Assembly: GCA_021397835.1 (NCBI GenBank)
Contig: JAJFZO010000609.1
Coordinates: 6,202,001 to 6,266,000, forward strand
DNA length: 64,000 nt
Direction of reading: 5' to 3'
DNA from: Moringa oleifera
Lineage: Eukaryota; Streptophyta; Magnoliopsida; Brassicales; Moringaceae
In this document: positions 23,451-35,800 of the stretch, piece after piece
Layout: the number at the start of each line of letters is the position of its first letter
Numbering within the stretch: position 1 is the first letter of the stretch
Notes under the pieces: model-generated
Databases searched by the model: none
The model's input: only the letters and a program-made list of their open reading frames with translations
What the model was told of the DNA's origin: nothing
Translations under genes and position numbers: made by a program

Positions 23451-25040
23451 TTACTGTAATGCTTCTGACATATTGTGCTGGCAGTAGGGCATCCCTAGAC
23501 ATCCTTTCTGAGAGCTTTCCACTTTCAGCTTCAGAGAACTTGAAGGTGAAAAACCTGCATTCTTCTCAAGCCAACAGAAAAGGAGGTTTCCATTAGCTTA
23601 TTTGCGCTAAACTATACATGAGCTTTTATAGTGTTACATGGTAAAATGTAGTAGGACATGAAATCCAGCCATTTGCAATACGAAAAACTCAACTGGTACA
23701 AAAATAAATAAAAAATTGACTCATCTTTGTAACCAGTAATATTAAGGGGGATTATAATGCTCATAAGCTAAATCCTGTACCCTATGTGTTTCCATCTCCA
23801 CTGTTCCAACTGAAGTAAAACAGAAGTTGCTGCATGAACAGTAAAGTTGATAATGAAAACAAATAGTAGTAGAGTCAGATGAATGATCTCTCTTCCCTAA
23901 TTGTAAGAATTTCAACAATTTTTCAAGGGCTGTGTGAGTATATTTGCCAGTATTCTAACATATCTTAATCATAAGCACTATTTTTTTAGAGAAAATTTCT
24001 TTTTTAGTTGTCTATACAAAGGCATTTATGAAAATAATCAATATTAGTGATGTATTTATTTTAAATACTTTTTAGATATTTTTGACAAAATTACCTTTTA
24101 CAGAACATATGCAATTACTTACTTGTCCAACTATAGAATATAAAAAGTCAAATATCTAAAACATCTCTCTTTCTTTCTCTTCTAATTATAGTACTAAATT
24201 TTACCACTTAGCTCACTCAGCTTCAGCATTCTTCATTTGGTGTCTGTTGATTTCTTTGCTTTCGTTGTAAACCAACATTTAAAAAATGTCTGCAAGCTAC
24301 TAAATCGCTAAAAATCAATAGGGGTATGGTTTCAAACATATATTCTTCTCAAATTTCTCTGGGTTTGTTGCTTATTGAATACCCACAGATGAAATCCTCC
24401 CCTCATATTCAATTCATCAGTAATATTTTTTGAGTTTACTTTATGGTTTTGAAAGCTTCTCCAATAGTTTTTAAATTGTTTTCTTTGGATTTGGTATTGG
24501 TTTTGGAATCTATAATGTTTGATTATATCGCTGTGTATTATTTTTTATTTTTCTTTTGATACATTGAAACCAAAAAATTTCTCTAGGTATATGTATAGGT
24601 ATTGCATGTTTAAGTCTTCATTTTTTGGTTTGTTGGCTTCAATTTCTTAGTTTGGGTGCATCTATATGCAATAGCTCATCACATTCGTGAGCTCTTAATA
24701 AGAATCACATCTAGTTAATGAAATCATAACATATTAGCTTAAATCGTAACTTATTTTGATAATTGTACTATATTTTTATGCAATCGTACCCTGTTTGCTT
24801 AAATTGTACCTTGTTTAAAATAATTATATCATAATCTTAAAATTGTAAATTGTTTTTTTTTAAGAATTGTAAATTATTTACACAAATTTTGACATGTTTT
24901 TTTTTTGTCAAGTGTAGATGACAAGCAACTTTATTTCTCATAAGCCATATGTGGCCCCCAAAGAGTCGTGGAAGACTGAAAAGATACTCTAACACTGCGA
25001 CAATGATATCATCCTCACTCTAAGAGAAATTTTGGATGAC
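23451..25040. other. AT-rich intergenic DNA and presumed left end of a MULE
   Basis: I see no gene. From about 23944 (TTGCCA...) to 24010 (GAAAATTTC, TTAGTTG) there is a weak inverted match to 32835-32770, which may be the diverged terminal repeats of the MULE. The rest is AT-rich. Confidence 0.35.
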
Positions 25041-25049
25041 TCTTAGAAA

Positions 25050-26560
25050 GAGAAGTTTAGAGGGACCTGCTTAGGACATTTCTTACATTTGCACACAGAT
25101 TTTAACTCTTCTGGGATTATTATCCATAATCTTCTACTCCGGGAGATTCAACAGAATCGCAAGGATGAAATGTGGTTCAGACTTGGGCAGAATGAGGTTC
25201 ATTTCAGCAAAGTGGAATTCTACCTAATCATTGAATTAAAGTTTAGCGAGCTATCGAACATAGACGACATTGAAGCTAATCCATCTGGTATCCTAGCTAA
25301 ATACTTTGGGGGAAGAGATAAAGTTAGTGGTAGTAGCATTAAGACGAGGTTACTACAAGGAGAGTTTGAAGGGGAAGATGAAAAATTGAAGTTGGGGTTG
25401 TTGTATTTATTGAATGGGTTCACTAAAGGCCATGACGAGCAGTAGCAGATCGACATGGTAGTTTCATTTGGTAGAAAATTTAGAAGCTTCAAATAGTTTT
25501 TCATGGGGCACATGGGTCTACTGCAATTCCTTGTTGCATTTCAAGAAGGCAATTACAAATTGAATAATGGATGCTGATAAGGTGAACTACAATGCTTACG
25601 GCTTCGTATGGGCACTATGTGTAAGGGTTTTATTTTATTTTATTTTTTTAAAGTTTCATTGAATTTTATATTAATCAAGTATAACTTCATTTTCCTTTTC
25701 CAAAGGTTTTTGCCTTCGAAGTGATTCCTACTACCAACATGCATGGCATTAAGTTGTCAGGATCTAACCTGCCATTACCAAGAATTTATCGATGGAGATT
25801 CCATTACATGCCCCATAATGGAGATTACAAGAAGATCTTCACAAATAGTGTAAGTAATTTCGTATCTTCATTTTTCTTTTCGTGCCTTTGTTTTCCATTT
25901 CGTACCTTTATTTTCCATTTCATGCATTCGTTTTCCATTTCGTACCTTCATTTTTTATTACGTGACTTCATTTTCAAATTTCGTGCTTCATTTTCATTTT
26001 GTAACTTTATTTTTCATTTTTGTATCTTCATTATTAATTTCATATCTTTATTTGTAGTTTTAGATAGGGGTTAAGCTAAAATTAGAGCCAACTACTATTG
26101 AGCGCCAAGCCCTATATTATCTTAGGGTTAAAGATACTGTGGTGTTGTTGCAAGCTGATGCCAATGTGCTTGTTCCACGATCAATTCGAGATGACTACAT
26201 TGTCAAGTGTCTCCCAATCAGAACAAGTCTACAAATTTACCATCTTCTTTGTGCAAAACATATAAGGTAAGGGAGAGGATTACTGGCGAAGAAGAATGGA
26301 TTGTTGACGAGTCAGAGCTGGACCTAAGAAAAGGGAATGTTGAAAAGGAGGAGGCACTTGGCACTGAAAGGGTTGTATGAGATCCAAATGTTTACCATCA
26401 CCTCGTTGCTATGGAGGGAAAATTAGATCTTCTCGAGGCAAAGGTAAATCGCATGAATTCAGATAATGAAAGATGCTATCAGGAGCAAATGGCTATCCTA
26501 AAATTTATCCAAGTCTCTCTACATTGGTGGCCGAGATCCATCTCGAACTATGTCAAATCT
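25050..26560 (+). pseudogene. DUF1985 domain gene of MULE origin (5' part)
   Basis: The open stretch 25050-25445 reads GTCLGHFLHLHTDFNSSG, then HNLLLREIQ, DEMWFRLGQNEVHFSKVEF and LIIELKF. That is the DUF1985 pattern found at the N-terminus of transposon-borne Ulp1 genes in plants. A stop at 25443 breaks it. Similarity resumes near 25710 with VFAFEVIP and LPRIYRWRF, the end of the domain. A linker with AMEGKLDLLEAKVNRMN (about 26410, likely coiled coil) follows. The open frame has no ATG at its start, so it must have depended on an upstream exon. Decayed. Confidence 0.72.
25850..26050. repeat. Imperfect tandem repeat of about 22 bp
   Basis: Variants of CATTTTCCATTTCGTACCTT recur about eight times in an apparent intron of the DUF1985 gene. 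Confidence 0.7.
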
Positions 26561-26689
26561 AGTTCCCAATGAGGTAGTTATGTACATATGTTTTGTGATA
26601 AATTTATTTCAACTGTATTTTTTGTTTCTTATATTGTTAGTAATCATATTTTTCTTTTGTACATTATTATTTTAAATCATGTTTTAATT

Positions 26690-27110
26690 CAGTACATTAT
26701 TTTTTAGGGTGTTAATGCAGACTCAATCGAAGAAAGTTTGGCTCTTATAGGGCAATGCAATGAAATAGAAGCCACTACAGGGCCAATGGAAGAAGTTGTC
26801 GCTGCAGGGCCATGCAATAATGATGTTAGGGCTCCTATTGGGCTACATGATGAATGCTCATCTACAGGGTCACCCAAAGGGAGTTCAGTGAGGGACGTCG
26901 TTCTTATCCCAGTTGATGCCATCAACAGTGTAATGCCGATCGTTTATACTCGTAAATGATCAAGACAACTGTATAGCCCATATGTCGACCTTAACATGGG
27001 CATAAGAAAGCAAAGTCCACTCATATGGTGAGTGCAAAGCTCAAAATCTCAGATAAAATCATCAGTGCATTCAACGAGTTCGTGAAGGACCAATCAGAGT
27101 AAATAATTTA
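26690..27110 (+). pseudogene. Linker region of the MULE DUF1985/Ulp1 gene
   Basis: A plus-strand open stretch (26738-26959) contains a repeated pattern of ALIGQC / TTGPMEE / AAGPCNN / APIGLHDE, a low-complexity acidic linker. It is followed by LYSPYVDLNMG after a stop; a LYSPYV-type motif commonly precedes the Ulp1 domain in these genes. No enzymatic domain is visible here. Confidence 0.45.
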
Positions 27111-27269
27111 CATATATGTTGCGTAATATTCATTTGAATTTTATTTTTTGCACTTTTCTCTCACACTTTGTTTTTACTTCCTTTAGCCGCGACGTAGGTA
27201 TTAGCAATTCAGTCAGTGCGGACTAGTTCAGAGTCTTAATTGACAATGATGAGATGACTCTATAAGTTT

Positions 27270-27600
27270 GTCATTTTTTGCATTGATTCATATATTGCTC
27301 ATAATTTGATTCTTCATTTTGTAAAATGGCCCAAGTTTCGTAACCAAGTTATAATTCATGTCTTCATTTCATACCACGATTCTTAATTTCATAACCAAAT
27401 TCTAATTTGTATCTTTATTTTGTATGATACTTCATTATTTCGTAATCAAATTAGAATTTATGTCTTTATTTTGTACGATACTTCCTAATTTTGTAACCAA
27501 ATTAGAATTCGTATCTTCATTTCATACCCTTATTCCATCATTTCGTAACTTAATTATAATTTGTGTCTTAATTTTGATATTGATTTAATATTTTATATCT
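27270..27600. repeat. Imperfect tandem repeat of about 51 bp
   Basis: Units built on TTTCGTAACCAAATTAGAATT, then GTCTTTATTTTGTACGATACT, recur about six times. This lies in a presumed intron of the Ulp1-like gene. Confidence 0.7.
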
Positions 27601-27619
27601 TAATTATATTATCACTTTT

Positions 27620-28620
27620 CTTGTGTCTCTACCATTACATTGATGCATATCTGTGTATCCTTCAAAGAAGGTAAAGAGAGCTTCCTGAGCAATATGCACA
27701 AGATATCTACAACTGTGATCCTTGGCTTTATGTAAGTTTTTTTATCATTAAGGTAATTTATCTGACTTCCTATTCAATTTGTTTGTTGACTTTGCTTTAT
27801 TGTTCAAATTTATTCATAACACTTTATTACATTTACAATGAATATCAAAAGGATCCAGATGCTGATTGTCCTTCATCACACTCAAATTTTGAAGCGCATA
27901 AATGGGAAGAAGATTTACTAGATCATGTGTGAGGTAAATTTTCAAGTGATTGTCCTGCTTGAGACACTGTAAATAAGGTGACTTATCTTCATCGGTTTTG
28001 ATTTATTAACTTTTTTTTTCAATATTATGAGTACTCAGTAATGACATTTAAATAATATTTAATGTAGCTGATGGTTCCATGTCACTTTAGGGATCTTACT
28101 GGCCCCTAGTCATTAAAGACTTGACAAAATTCTCGTTGCGTATTTTTGGCTCCTTCCACCAAGAGATACCAATTGAGGTGCACATTCGATAGCAAAACCC
28201 ATTCAGATTTATGCTAACTAATTATATGACAAGTGGCGGATATTTCATGTGAAAATCAGATGCCAAAATGCTGAATCTTTCACTTTCATGCATATTAGAG
28301 CCGAAGAACAAGGTCCCCTAGCAAAGAAGATGATAAGTCTTTTTTCAAGTTTATGTTATTATCTAAAATTTTCTATTGAATGTCTTTTTTTAATTTTAAT
28401 TATATATTTTTTTTGCAGTGGCAATTACGATCCTCACATACTGTATATTATGAAATATTTACTACTTAAGAAGCATTTACAATATACTGACAATGATACG
28501 TTAGATATTAGAAATCATATAGCAATGTCTGTATTTGCCAACTCCATTATAGATGATAATCATTTGATTCATTTTTTTATACTATGTATTTATTTTGTAT
28601 ATATATTTGAAAATTATATA
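27620..28620 (+). pseudogene. Ulp1-like C48 cysteine protease fragment in MULE
   Basis: Similarity to the plant transposon Ulp1 domain is split over exons and frames. YIDAYLCILQRR and QYAQDIYNCDPWLY are near 27630-27730. LMVPCHFRDLTGPLVIKDL is near 28070, where intact enzymes have HW in place of DLTGP, so the catalytic His appears lost. VKIRCQNAESF is at 28249; the expected DCG segment is not intact. The C-terminal YTDNDTLDIRNHIAMSVFANSI block is at 28478. It would be a de-SUMOylase if intact, but the missing catalytic residues and stops make it a pseudogene. Confidence 0.68.
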
Positions 28621-28735
28621 TAACATTTTTTTTATCAATAAAATTTATGTATTGTATTTATTTTGTATTTACAATTAAAAATTGTATATAACATTTTTTT
28701 TATCAATAGAAATTATATTTATGTAAACAATGTGT

Positions 28736-29165
28736 AAAATGTACTAATTATGTTACAAATTTTGATCACGTATTCATTAAGTGTGTAGGATTTACTAATT
28801 AAGTAACGAATTTTAATCATGATTTCATCATAAATGCTTAGGATTTGTTAATCAAATTACGAATTTTAGCCACGTATTCATTATGAGTGTGTATGATTTA
28901 CTAATCAAGTTAAGAATTCTAGTCACGATTTCGATATAAGTTTACACGATTTACTAATTAAGTTACGAATTTTAGTTACGATTTCATCATAAGTGTATAA
29001 GATTTACTAATCAAGTTATGAATTTTAGTTATGATTTCATTATAAGTTTACAAGATTTACTAATCAAGTTACAAATTTCAGCCACATATTCATTATAAGT
29101 GTGCATGATTTACTAATCAAGTTACGACTATTAGTCACAATTTTATTGTAAGTGTGCCCGATTTT
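28736..29165. repeat. 53-bp minisatellite, about 8 copies
   Basis: Each unit begins GATTTACTAATCAAGTTACG and continues AATTTTAG-CACG-TTTCATTATAAGTGT. Copies are 53 bp long and diverged by about 10-20 percent. The array separates the Ulp1-like gene from the oppositely oriented transposase. Related single units occur near 32190-32350. Confidence 0.88.
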
Positions 29166-29459
29166 GCCAATGAAGTTGCGAATTTAATGTACGAAAATAA
29201 GGTACATTCATATTATGATGATCACACGATTTATAAAATAAGAGATAATTTATTAAATGATTTGCTAATCAAGTTACAATTTGTGGTTACAATATTTTCA
29301 AAGTGTCAGTTACATTATTAACATTACATCAATTGATTTGCATGTAACAATCGAAATCATATGAAAACTTAAAATCTGAATCTATAATGACATAGAAGTT
29401 AAACATCAACAATATTATCAAAATATTATGATTTATCGTAAGTCAATTGTACAATCATC

Positions 29460-31740
29460 TAGCAAAGTTAAATTGGAAGGCATTTGACAAGTTTGTAAAT
29501 TATGACCAACTCCACCATAATTACGACATTTACGATGCAATTAATTAGGCACATTTGATGATTAAGAGTGGCTTACTCCATCAAAATACTATGGATTCAA
29601 GCATGTTAATCGTTTGTGTTCATATTGATCGCATTTAGAGCACTTTTTTTGTGCATCTTTTCCCCGTAAGAGGGTATTCTCTACTTTTTCAGACACCCTA
29701 TTGACTTACGATTATTCGGTGGTAATACCATAACTCTTTTGAATTTCTCAGGTACATTTCAATCAGACTTGTCACCAACTGGATATATCGGATCAGCATA
29801 TGCTGCTACTAATTGATCCTGTTTGTAGTAGTTGGAGCAAAGAGTTATGAAATTAATATTACGTTCCCTATAAAAACTACATAATGTATGAAGTAAATGC
29901 AAAAAGTAACAATGAATAATAAAATTAACAAAACCATCAATATCACATGGAAGCTACTAGTGCAAGTGCACATGGCAAAAGATAAGCTTGAAACTCCCTA
30001 CAAGTGTAAGTATGTTCGATAAGGTTCATAACTTCCTTTTTACCCTTGTACCTAGCCAAAAATATGTTCTAATCAATATTGGAAGTCATCATTTGTAATG
30101 AAATTTTTTGTCTCTCAGTTATCAATGAGTGAACCCATTCTGTGAGTTGTGACCTTCAAGTCTTAGTTTTTTTCAAGTCGATCATCGAACCAACGTTGCA
30201 TCATATCTCGAATAAATTCTAATAAATCCATCATGGGCAACTCACAAGCAAATCAAAGATACCAATTCAAGCTTTCGGTAATGTTAGTGGTTATGACTTG
30301 ATATCGTCTTCGGGGTAATACACACGTGACCATTTTTTAGATCTTCCTTCATGATATATTCGAAAGCTTTATGATGATTAGCTTGTAACTCAATCATTAA
30401 TTTATTAAATTTAGATTCTTGATATGCGCTAGCCACATTATAAAATATCTTAGATACGTCTTCTTTCTTAAATTTATTCTTTATATTTTGAGTCATATGC
30501 CAGAAATATAAACCATGACAAGAATTGGGAAAGACCTTTGCGGTGGCCTTTGCAATACTATCATGACGATTTGATATAATAACCAAGTCTTTAACTAAAC
30601 AAATTACTTTTTTTAGCTGCCTTAAGAACGACTCCCATGCTTCATAGTTCTCTAAGTCACTATAACCGAATGCTATTGTTTATATCTATTCATTCTTATC
30701 TTTGCATATTGCTATAAATATTACACCGTGGAACCTCCCTTTTAGGTGAGCAGCATTGATAGTAAAGACTGGTATAATTACTAAATGAAACCTCCTCAAT
30801 GGTTATCTAAGAGCCACAAATAAATACTCAAATCGATTTGTTTCATCTTCGATGCATATGTGAACCCTAATTCTCAGATTAATAGTTTGTAACATGTGCC
30901 AGTATGAAGATAGTTGTTGATATGACTAAATTGGATCATTATATGTAAGAGATAATGCATATTTTTTAGCCTTCCAAGCTTTACTATATAAAATCTGTAT
31001 GCCATATAGTTTTTTTATATCACCCATGATGTCTTTCGACTTAATGATTCTAGCATTGGTAGACAATCTTTGTGCTACAATTTCTTTAATAATGGTAAAA
31101 CTTGCTTGTCGATGTCGTCGATGCAACTCTTCAATCGTGCAAGCATGTGTCAAATCACACCTTCTAATTTGAAAAAATTACCCTTGTGTAACTCTCACAG
31201 CATGAACCTTCCATGCATAATTTCCTTCTCTATAAGCAACCTCAAATACTGATTTGTTAGACCTAATGACTCTAAATTCAAAGTTCTCAGTTAATGCATG
31301 CATATCCAAAAATCGCTTCAACTTTTTCTTGTTTGCAAAAAACTGACCTCTAGCAAGGGTATGAATTGGAGTCACTGATTCCATAGTAGGAGTCAGAGCA
31401 AGACTATATAATTCAGCACCCAACACATTATATCGTTTGATAACACCATTATTTAAATTATTATGTACTTTTGAATATGCAATTAGTACATAAGTTTGGA
31501 CAATGTGTAAGTTCTCATTCAATTCTTCGTTATCAAATTTTACTTTTAGAATGAGTTCACATTGATCTTCACTAGTAGGCTGAGTAGGTTGAGTTTTCAT
31601 GATCAGGTATTCACACCCAATATCATAGTCCATCCGCTCATCCAAGTTGATATCATCAGTATGCTGAGTGTCAAGAGGAGTCTCATTATAGTTGAATGGT
31701 TCAGTGCCATAAACGTCTAATTAAACAGTAGGATTACTTC
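29460..31740 (-). pseudogene. MuDR-type MULE transposase, inactive
   Basis: Read from about 31660 to 29460. The N-terminal MuDR DNA-binding domain (31645-31178) has VGQFFANKKKLKRFL-like and NFEFRVIRSNKSVFEVAY blocks. Then come HTCTIEELHRRHRQAS-type sequence (31153-30926) and the MULE core: INAAHLKGRFHGV near 30750, FGYSDLENYEAWESFL near 30650, SNRHDSIAKA at 30580 and CHGLYFWHMTQN. In active relatives the first and second Asp are VDG and SDRH; here both are Asn. A SWIM-like finger near 29980-30020 reads TCREFQAYLLPCALAL, with the usual final His replaced by Leu. Zinc-knuckle remnants (CSKCDQYEHKRLTC) lie near 29600-29640. Several stops interrupt it. Confidence 0.85.
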
Positions 31741-32834
31741 CAGTACAAGAATTAAAAGGATTGACTCCTCCTGAAATTTCACCTTCATATAAACCTTGCA
31801 TATTTTTAACAAAATTTCTCTCTACAAAATCAACAATTACATAAAAAACTATATTGTCATCATACAACATAAACTCAACATCTTCATCATTCTTTAACTC
31901 AATTTTGATAGCAGTTTTTTGAGATCTTATTATGGTATAAGTACAATATCAATGTTAGAGAAATCAGCCTTCAGGCAAGATTTAACCAAATCCAATATGT
32001 TAAATCCCTCCGAACAACACATCCCTTAATTTTGATAACTATGCCAATATACTCAAAACTTTTTTTGGACTCAGACCACTCACTATTCCAAGTTACAATG
32101 ATCCATATTCTATAATGACCATAAAAACATTTCAAATAACAACTAAAAAGAATTACCTATTACAGATAAGAATATAACATTTTGTATAACATGTTATAAT
32201 TTCATCATATAAGTCACGATTCATAAACTTGTTATGATTTTATGAATGTTACGAATTTGATAATGATGTTATGATGAACCAAGTAAGATACGATTTTTAA
32301 AAATGTATGAACCTAAGATCATGACACGATTCTCAACCCAAGTTACGAAATATAAAGAAAGTCATGATTTAAATAGAAACAACTGAAATTTTCACAGTTT
32401 TAAGCTACATTACTGTTCAAAAGATATATCGTCACCTTTTTTACCCATTCCAGCACTTTCTGATTTTGAAGAGAAATATATTGTTAAAAACACGAGCTTC
32501 TTTCTATATGTAGGATACCTAGCCTTCGATTTCTTTTTGGGATCTTGATTTGATAGATCTTGGATACAAAGGTTAGAAGAAAAAAACTCAAAGGAAAAGT
32601 AAAGAAAGACAAAGCTCGAGGAGAGGCAGAGGCCAAAAGAGAGAAAAATTAAAATTAATGTATTCAGACAAATCTCCTGAATTTTTGAGTTCATTTAATT
32701 TTTAAAAGTATCATTATCTTTTGTAAGGGTATTTTTATATTTTTAATATATTTGAGTGCTAAGAAAAACCTAACTTAGTAAAAGAAGTTTCTTTTACAAA
32801 AAACGGATGGTGGGGTGCTAATTTTGGCAATTCG
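31741..32834. other. Transposase leader and right flank of the MULE
   Basis: No further domain is recognised. The minus-strand frame 32694-32410 has a hydrophobic stretch and a Lys-rich tail but matches nothing I know. Repeat units like those of the 53-bp array (ATGATTTTATGAATGTTACGA) appear near 32190-32350. Confidence 0.4.
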
Positions 32835-32849
32835 TCTTTTAAAATTGTA

Positions 32850-35800
32850 GGCACATCACTGTACATAACCTAATATCATTTGCAGATGATGAAATATGCT
32901 CAAATGGAAGAGAATCTCCTAAAGTCTTCTACATCTTAGCTGAATGTGTGGGAACAATGATATCCAAAGTGTTGATAAATAGTGAATCTTCCCTAAACTT
33001 CATTCTTCGATGCATGCTAGATAGGCTCTTAATGGATGTCAGCCATATGAGGAGGAACTCAATTATAGTTCAGGCATTCGATGGAACTAGTAGTCTAATC
33101 CAAGGGGTCAATGACATCACATTGAAAATAAGACATGTGTACTACCTCCTTGAATTCTAAGCGATTGACATCTCTCTATCTTATAGTATTTTATTAGACA
33201 AACTCAGCAAGAACGGTCCCTTTTACATCAACAAGTCAAATTTTTCATGAATGAGCAGCTCACCATTGTCCAAGCATAAGATAGAGCATCCATATATTGA
33301 GGCCCTAAATAGAGATGAATCATCTTTCCAAACATCTGAATTTATAAATGCTACAGAATGTTTTTAGGTCTCACACCCAAATTATCCAATAATATAATTT
33401 TTACCCAAATTATCCAATAATATAATTTTTCAAGTCAATGAAACTTTAGGAAAAGGTTGTCCGGTAGAAAAATGTTACCAAGTAGGGAAAGGACTTAGCA
33501 AGGACTTACAAAGAATAACCAAAGCTCGAGAGTTGGAAGAAGATCGAGATCAACTAGGCCTAGGCTATGAGCCGATATAAGTTGACAAAAAACAAAAGGA
33601 AATTAAGAGGAAAAAAAAAGGTTTAAAGGAGTAAAAAAGAAGAAATAGATCCAATCAATTTTAGTCAACCCTCTATCACATCTTCAGGTCAACGAGGATA
33701 TACAGAGCAATCAATCTTTATTGAGGGATACTCCAATAGAGGATAGTGTAGCTAGGTTACTTTAAAATAGACAAGCAAAAAAAAAAAAAAGTTAGTCTTA
33801 ATCTTATTGCAAATTTGTATAAAATAATTATATTGAGATTGATAATCAAAAACATACACATAATTACATGGACACCCATTTTTCACATCAATAAAGGCAT
33901 TCATTTTCTTATCTATATCTCCTTGTGTCTTTTCTATACTTTCACTCTAAGCAAAATTTAAGCACAATCTTGAGATTTTGACAATGAAAACCTTAGTAGC
34001 AAATAATACCCTGATTTATTGAAAAATGACTCTCATTATGAGGATATGGAAAAAAAAAAAGACTAAGAAATACCTTTAAAAATTATATAATAGATGGTGC
34101 AAAAAGAGAAATAGATAGATCCCGATAAGGAGGAAATAAAAATGGTTAACCTAGGAATTGGGAGGATTAAAAAAATTAAAATAATGGTCACCTTTACTTT
34201 GTAGTTAAAGCTAGAACTAATCGAGTTGTTGCATATAGATATATTCATATGGTCATACAAAGACATGCCATGACTTGATAGAAGTATAGTTGAGCACAAA
34301 TTGCCATGAAGGCCAAAATGTCCCTCGTTGAACAAAATCTTAAAAGGATGAAAGCGTATGTATTGATAAAAATTAAGGAGGATGAATAAAAATTATTAGA
34401 TGTAGGGTTCATTAAAGAAGTAAAATATCCAGAATGGATCGCCAACATTGTGCCAATGCCAAAGAAGACACATATAAATGTGCATAAATTATAAAGATTC
34501 GAATTAAATAAGCCTAAAAGATAAGTTTTCTCTGCTACTTATTGATACATTAGTGGATAATACGATGAGATTCATCTTTTTTTTTTTTTTAGGGATGGTT
34601 ATCTTGATTATAATTAAATAATGATGACCCAAGAAGATATGGAAAAAATGACTTTCATTACAATATGAGGCTTTTTTTTTTGCTACAAAGTAATGCCATT
34701 TAGGCTTTAAAATACGAAAGTAACATATCAACGAGCGATCGTGATACCTTTTCACTTTGATACATAAGTCGATGAAGTTTATATGGATGATATGATAACA
34801 AAATCCCATAAAAATGAAAGTCATGTGAAGAATCATTGAAATTTTTTTAAAAGATTACGCTAGTACAAATTGAGATTGAACTCAAAAAGGTACTCATTTA
34901 CAGTGAGATGTAACACATTGTTAGGATTCATAATTAGTAAACAAGGAATTAAGGTAGATCTTGATAAAATGAAAGACATTTAAAACTTGCTACCACTAAA
35001 AACAGTAAAGAAAGTCAAAAGATTCTTGGGTAGGCTAAACTATATATCAAGATTCATATCTCAGATGATGGATGTACACAATCCTATATTCAAGCTACTA
35101 AAAATAAAAATGATCTTAGGGAATTGAATGATGAATGCCAAAAAACCTTTGACAAGATAAAGGCATATTTAACAAATGCTTTAATATTATTTCTATCAGT
35201 ACCGAAAAGACGATTGCCCTTATATTTGACCATGTATGGAAGATTCTTAGGATGTTTGTTGGCACAACAAGATGAATTAAGAAAAAATGATTATTCCATG
35301 TATTATATAAGAAAACAATTCATGAACTACGAAGCAAATTATTCATCAATAAAGAAAATTTGTTGTGCCATGGCATAGGTAGCACAAAGATTCAAGCAAT
35401 AATTGTTGATCCATAAAACATGGATCATTGCAAAGTTAGATCTTATAAAATATTTATTTGAACAATCATCATTTTTTAGGAGGTTAGTACAATGGTAAGT
35501 TTTACTATCAGAGTATGATTTGTATGTTTTTTTTTTCAAATATCTATCAAAAGCAGTGCTATCATTAATTTTCTGGCAGATCGAGCAAGTAATAATTATC
35601 AAGTAATAAGTTTTGAATTCTTTGATAAAGATTTGATTGCAAATACTTAAGAGCAAGAGAAGAGTGACCATTGGCAGATGTATTTTGATAGCACATCTAA
35701 TATATTAGGTCATTTTATAAGGTAATCTTAAAATCTTCGAAAGGCCAATATTACCTATCATTGCGAGATTAGACTTCTACTTTATAAATAATGTAGCTGA

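Larger units (their letters stand above)
23944..32835. mobile_element. Decayed MULE carrying transposase and DUF1985/Ulp1 genes
   Basis: Two gene blocks point away from each other's termini: a minus-strand MuDR-type transposase (about 31660-29460) and a plus-strand DUF1985 plus Ulp1-like C48 protease gene (about 25050-28610). In plants this pairing is typical of MULE families with captured SUMO-protease-like genes (Kaonashi-type). Minisatellites lie between and within the blocks. The termini given are the outermost positions of a weak inverted match and are uncertain; I found no 9-bp target duplication. All coding parts carry disabling mutations. Confidence 0.7.
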
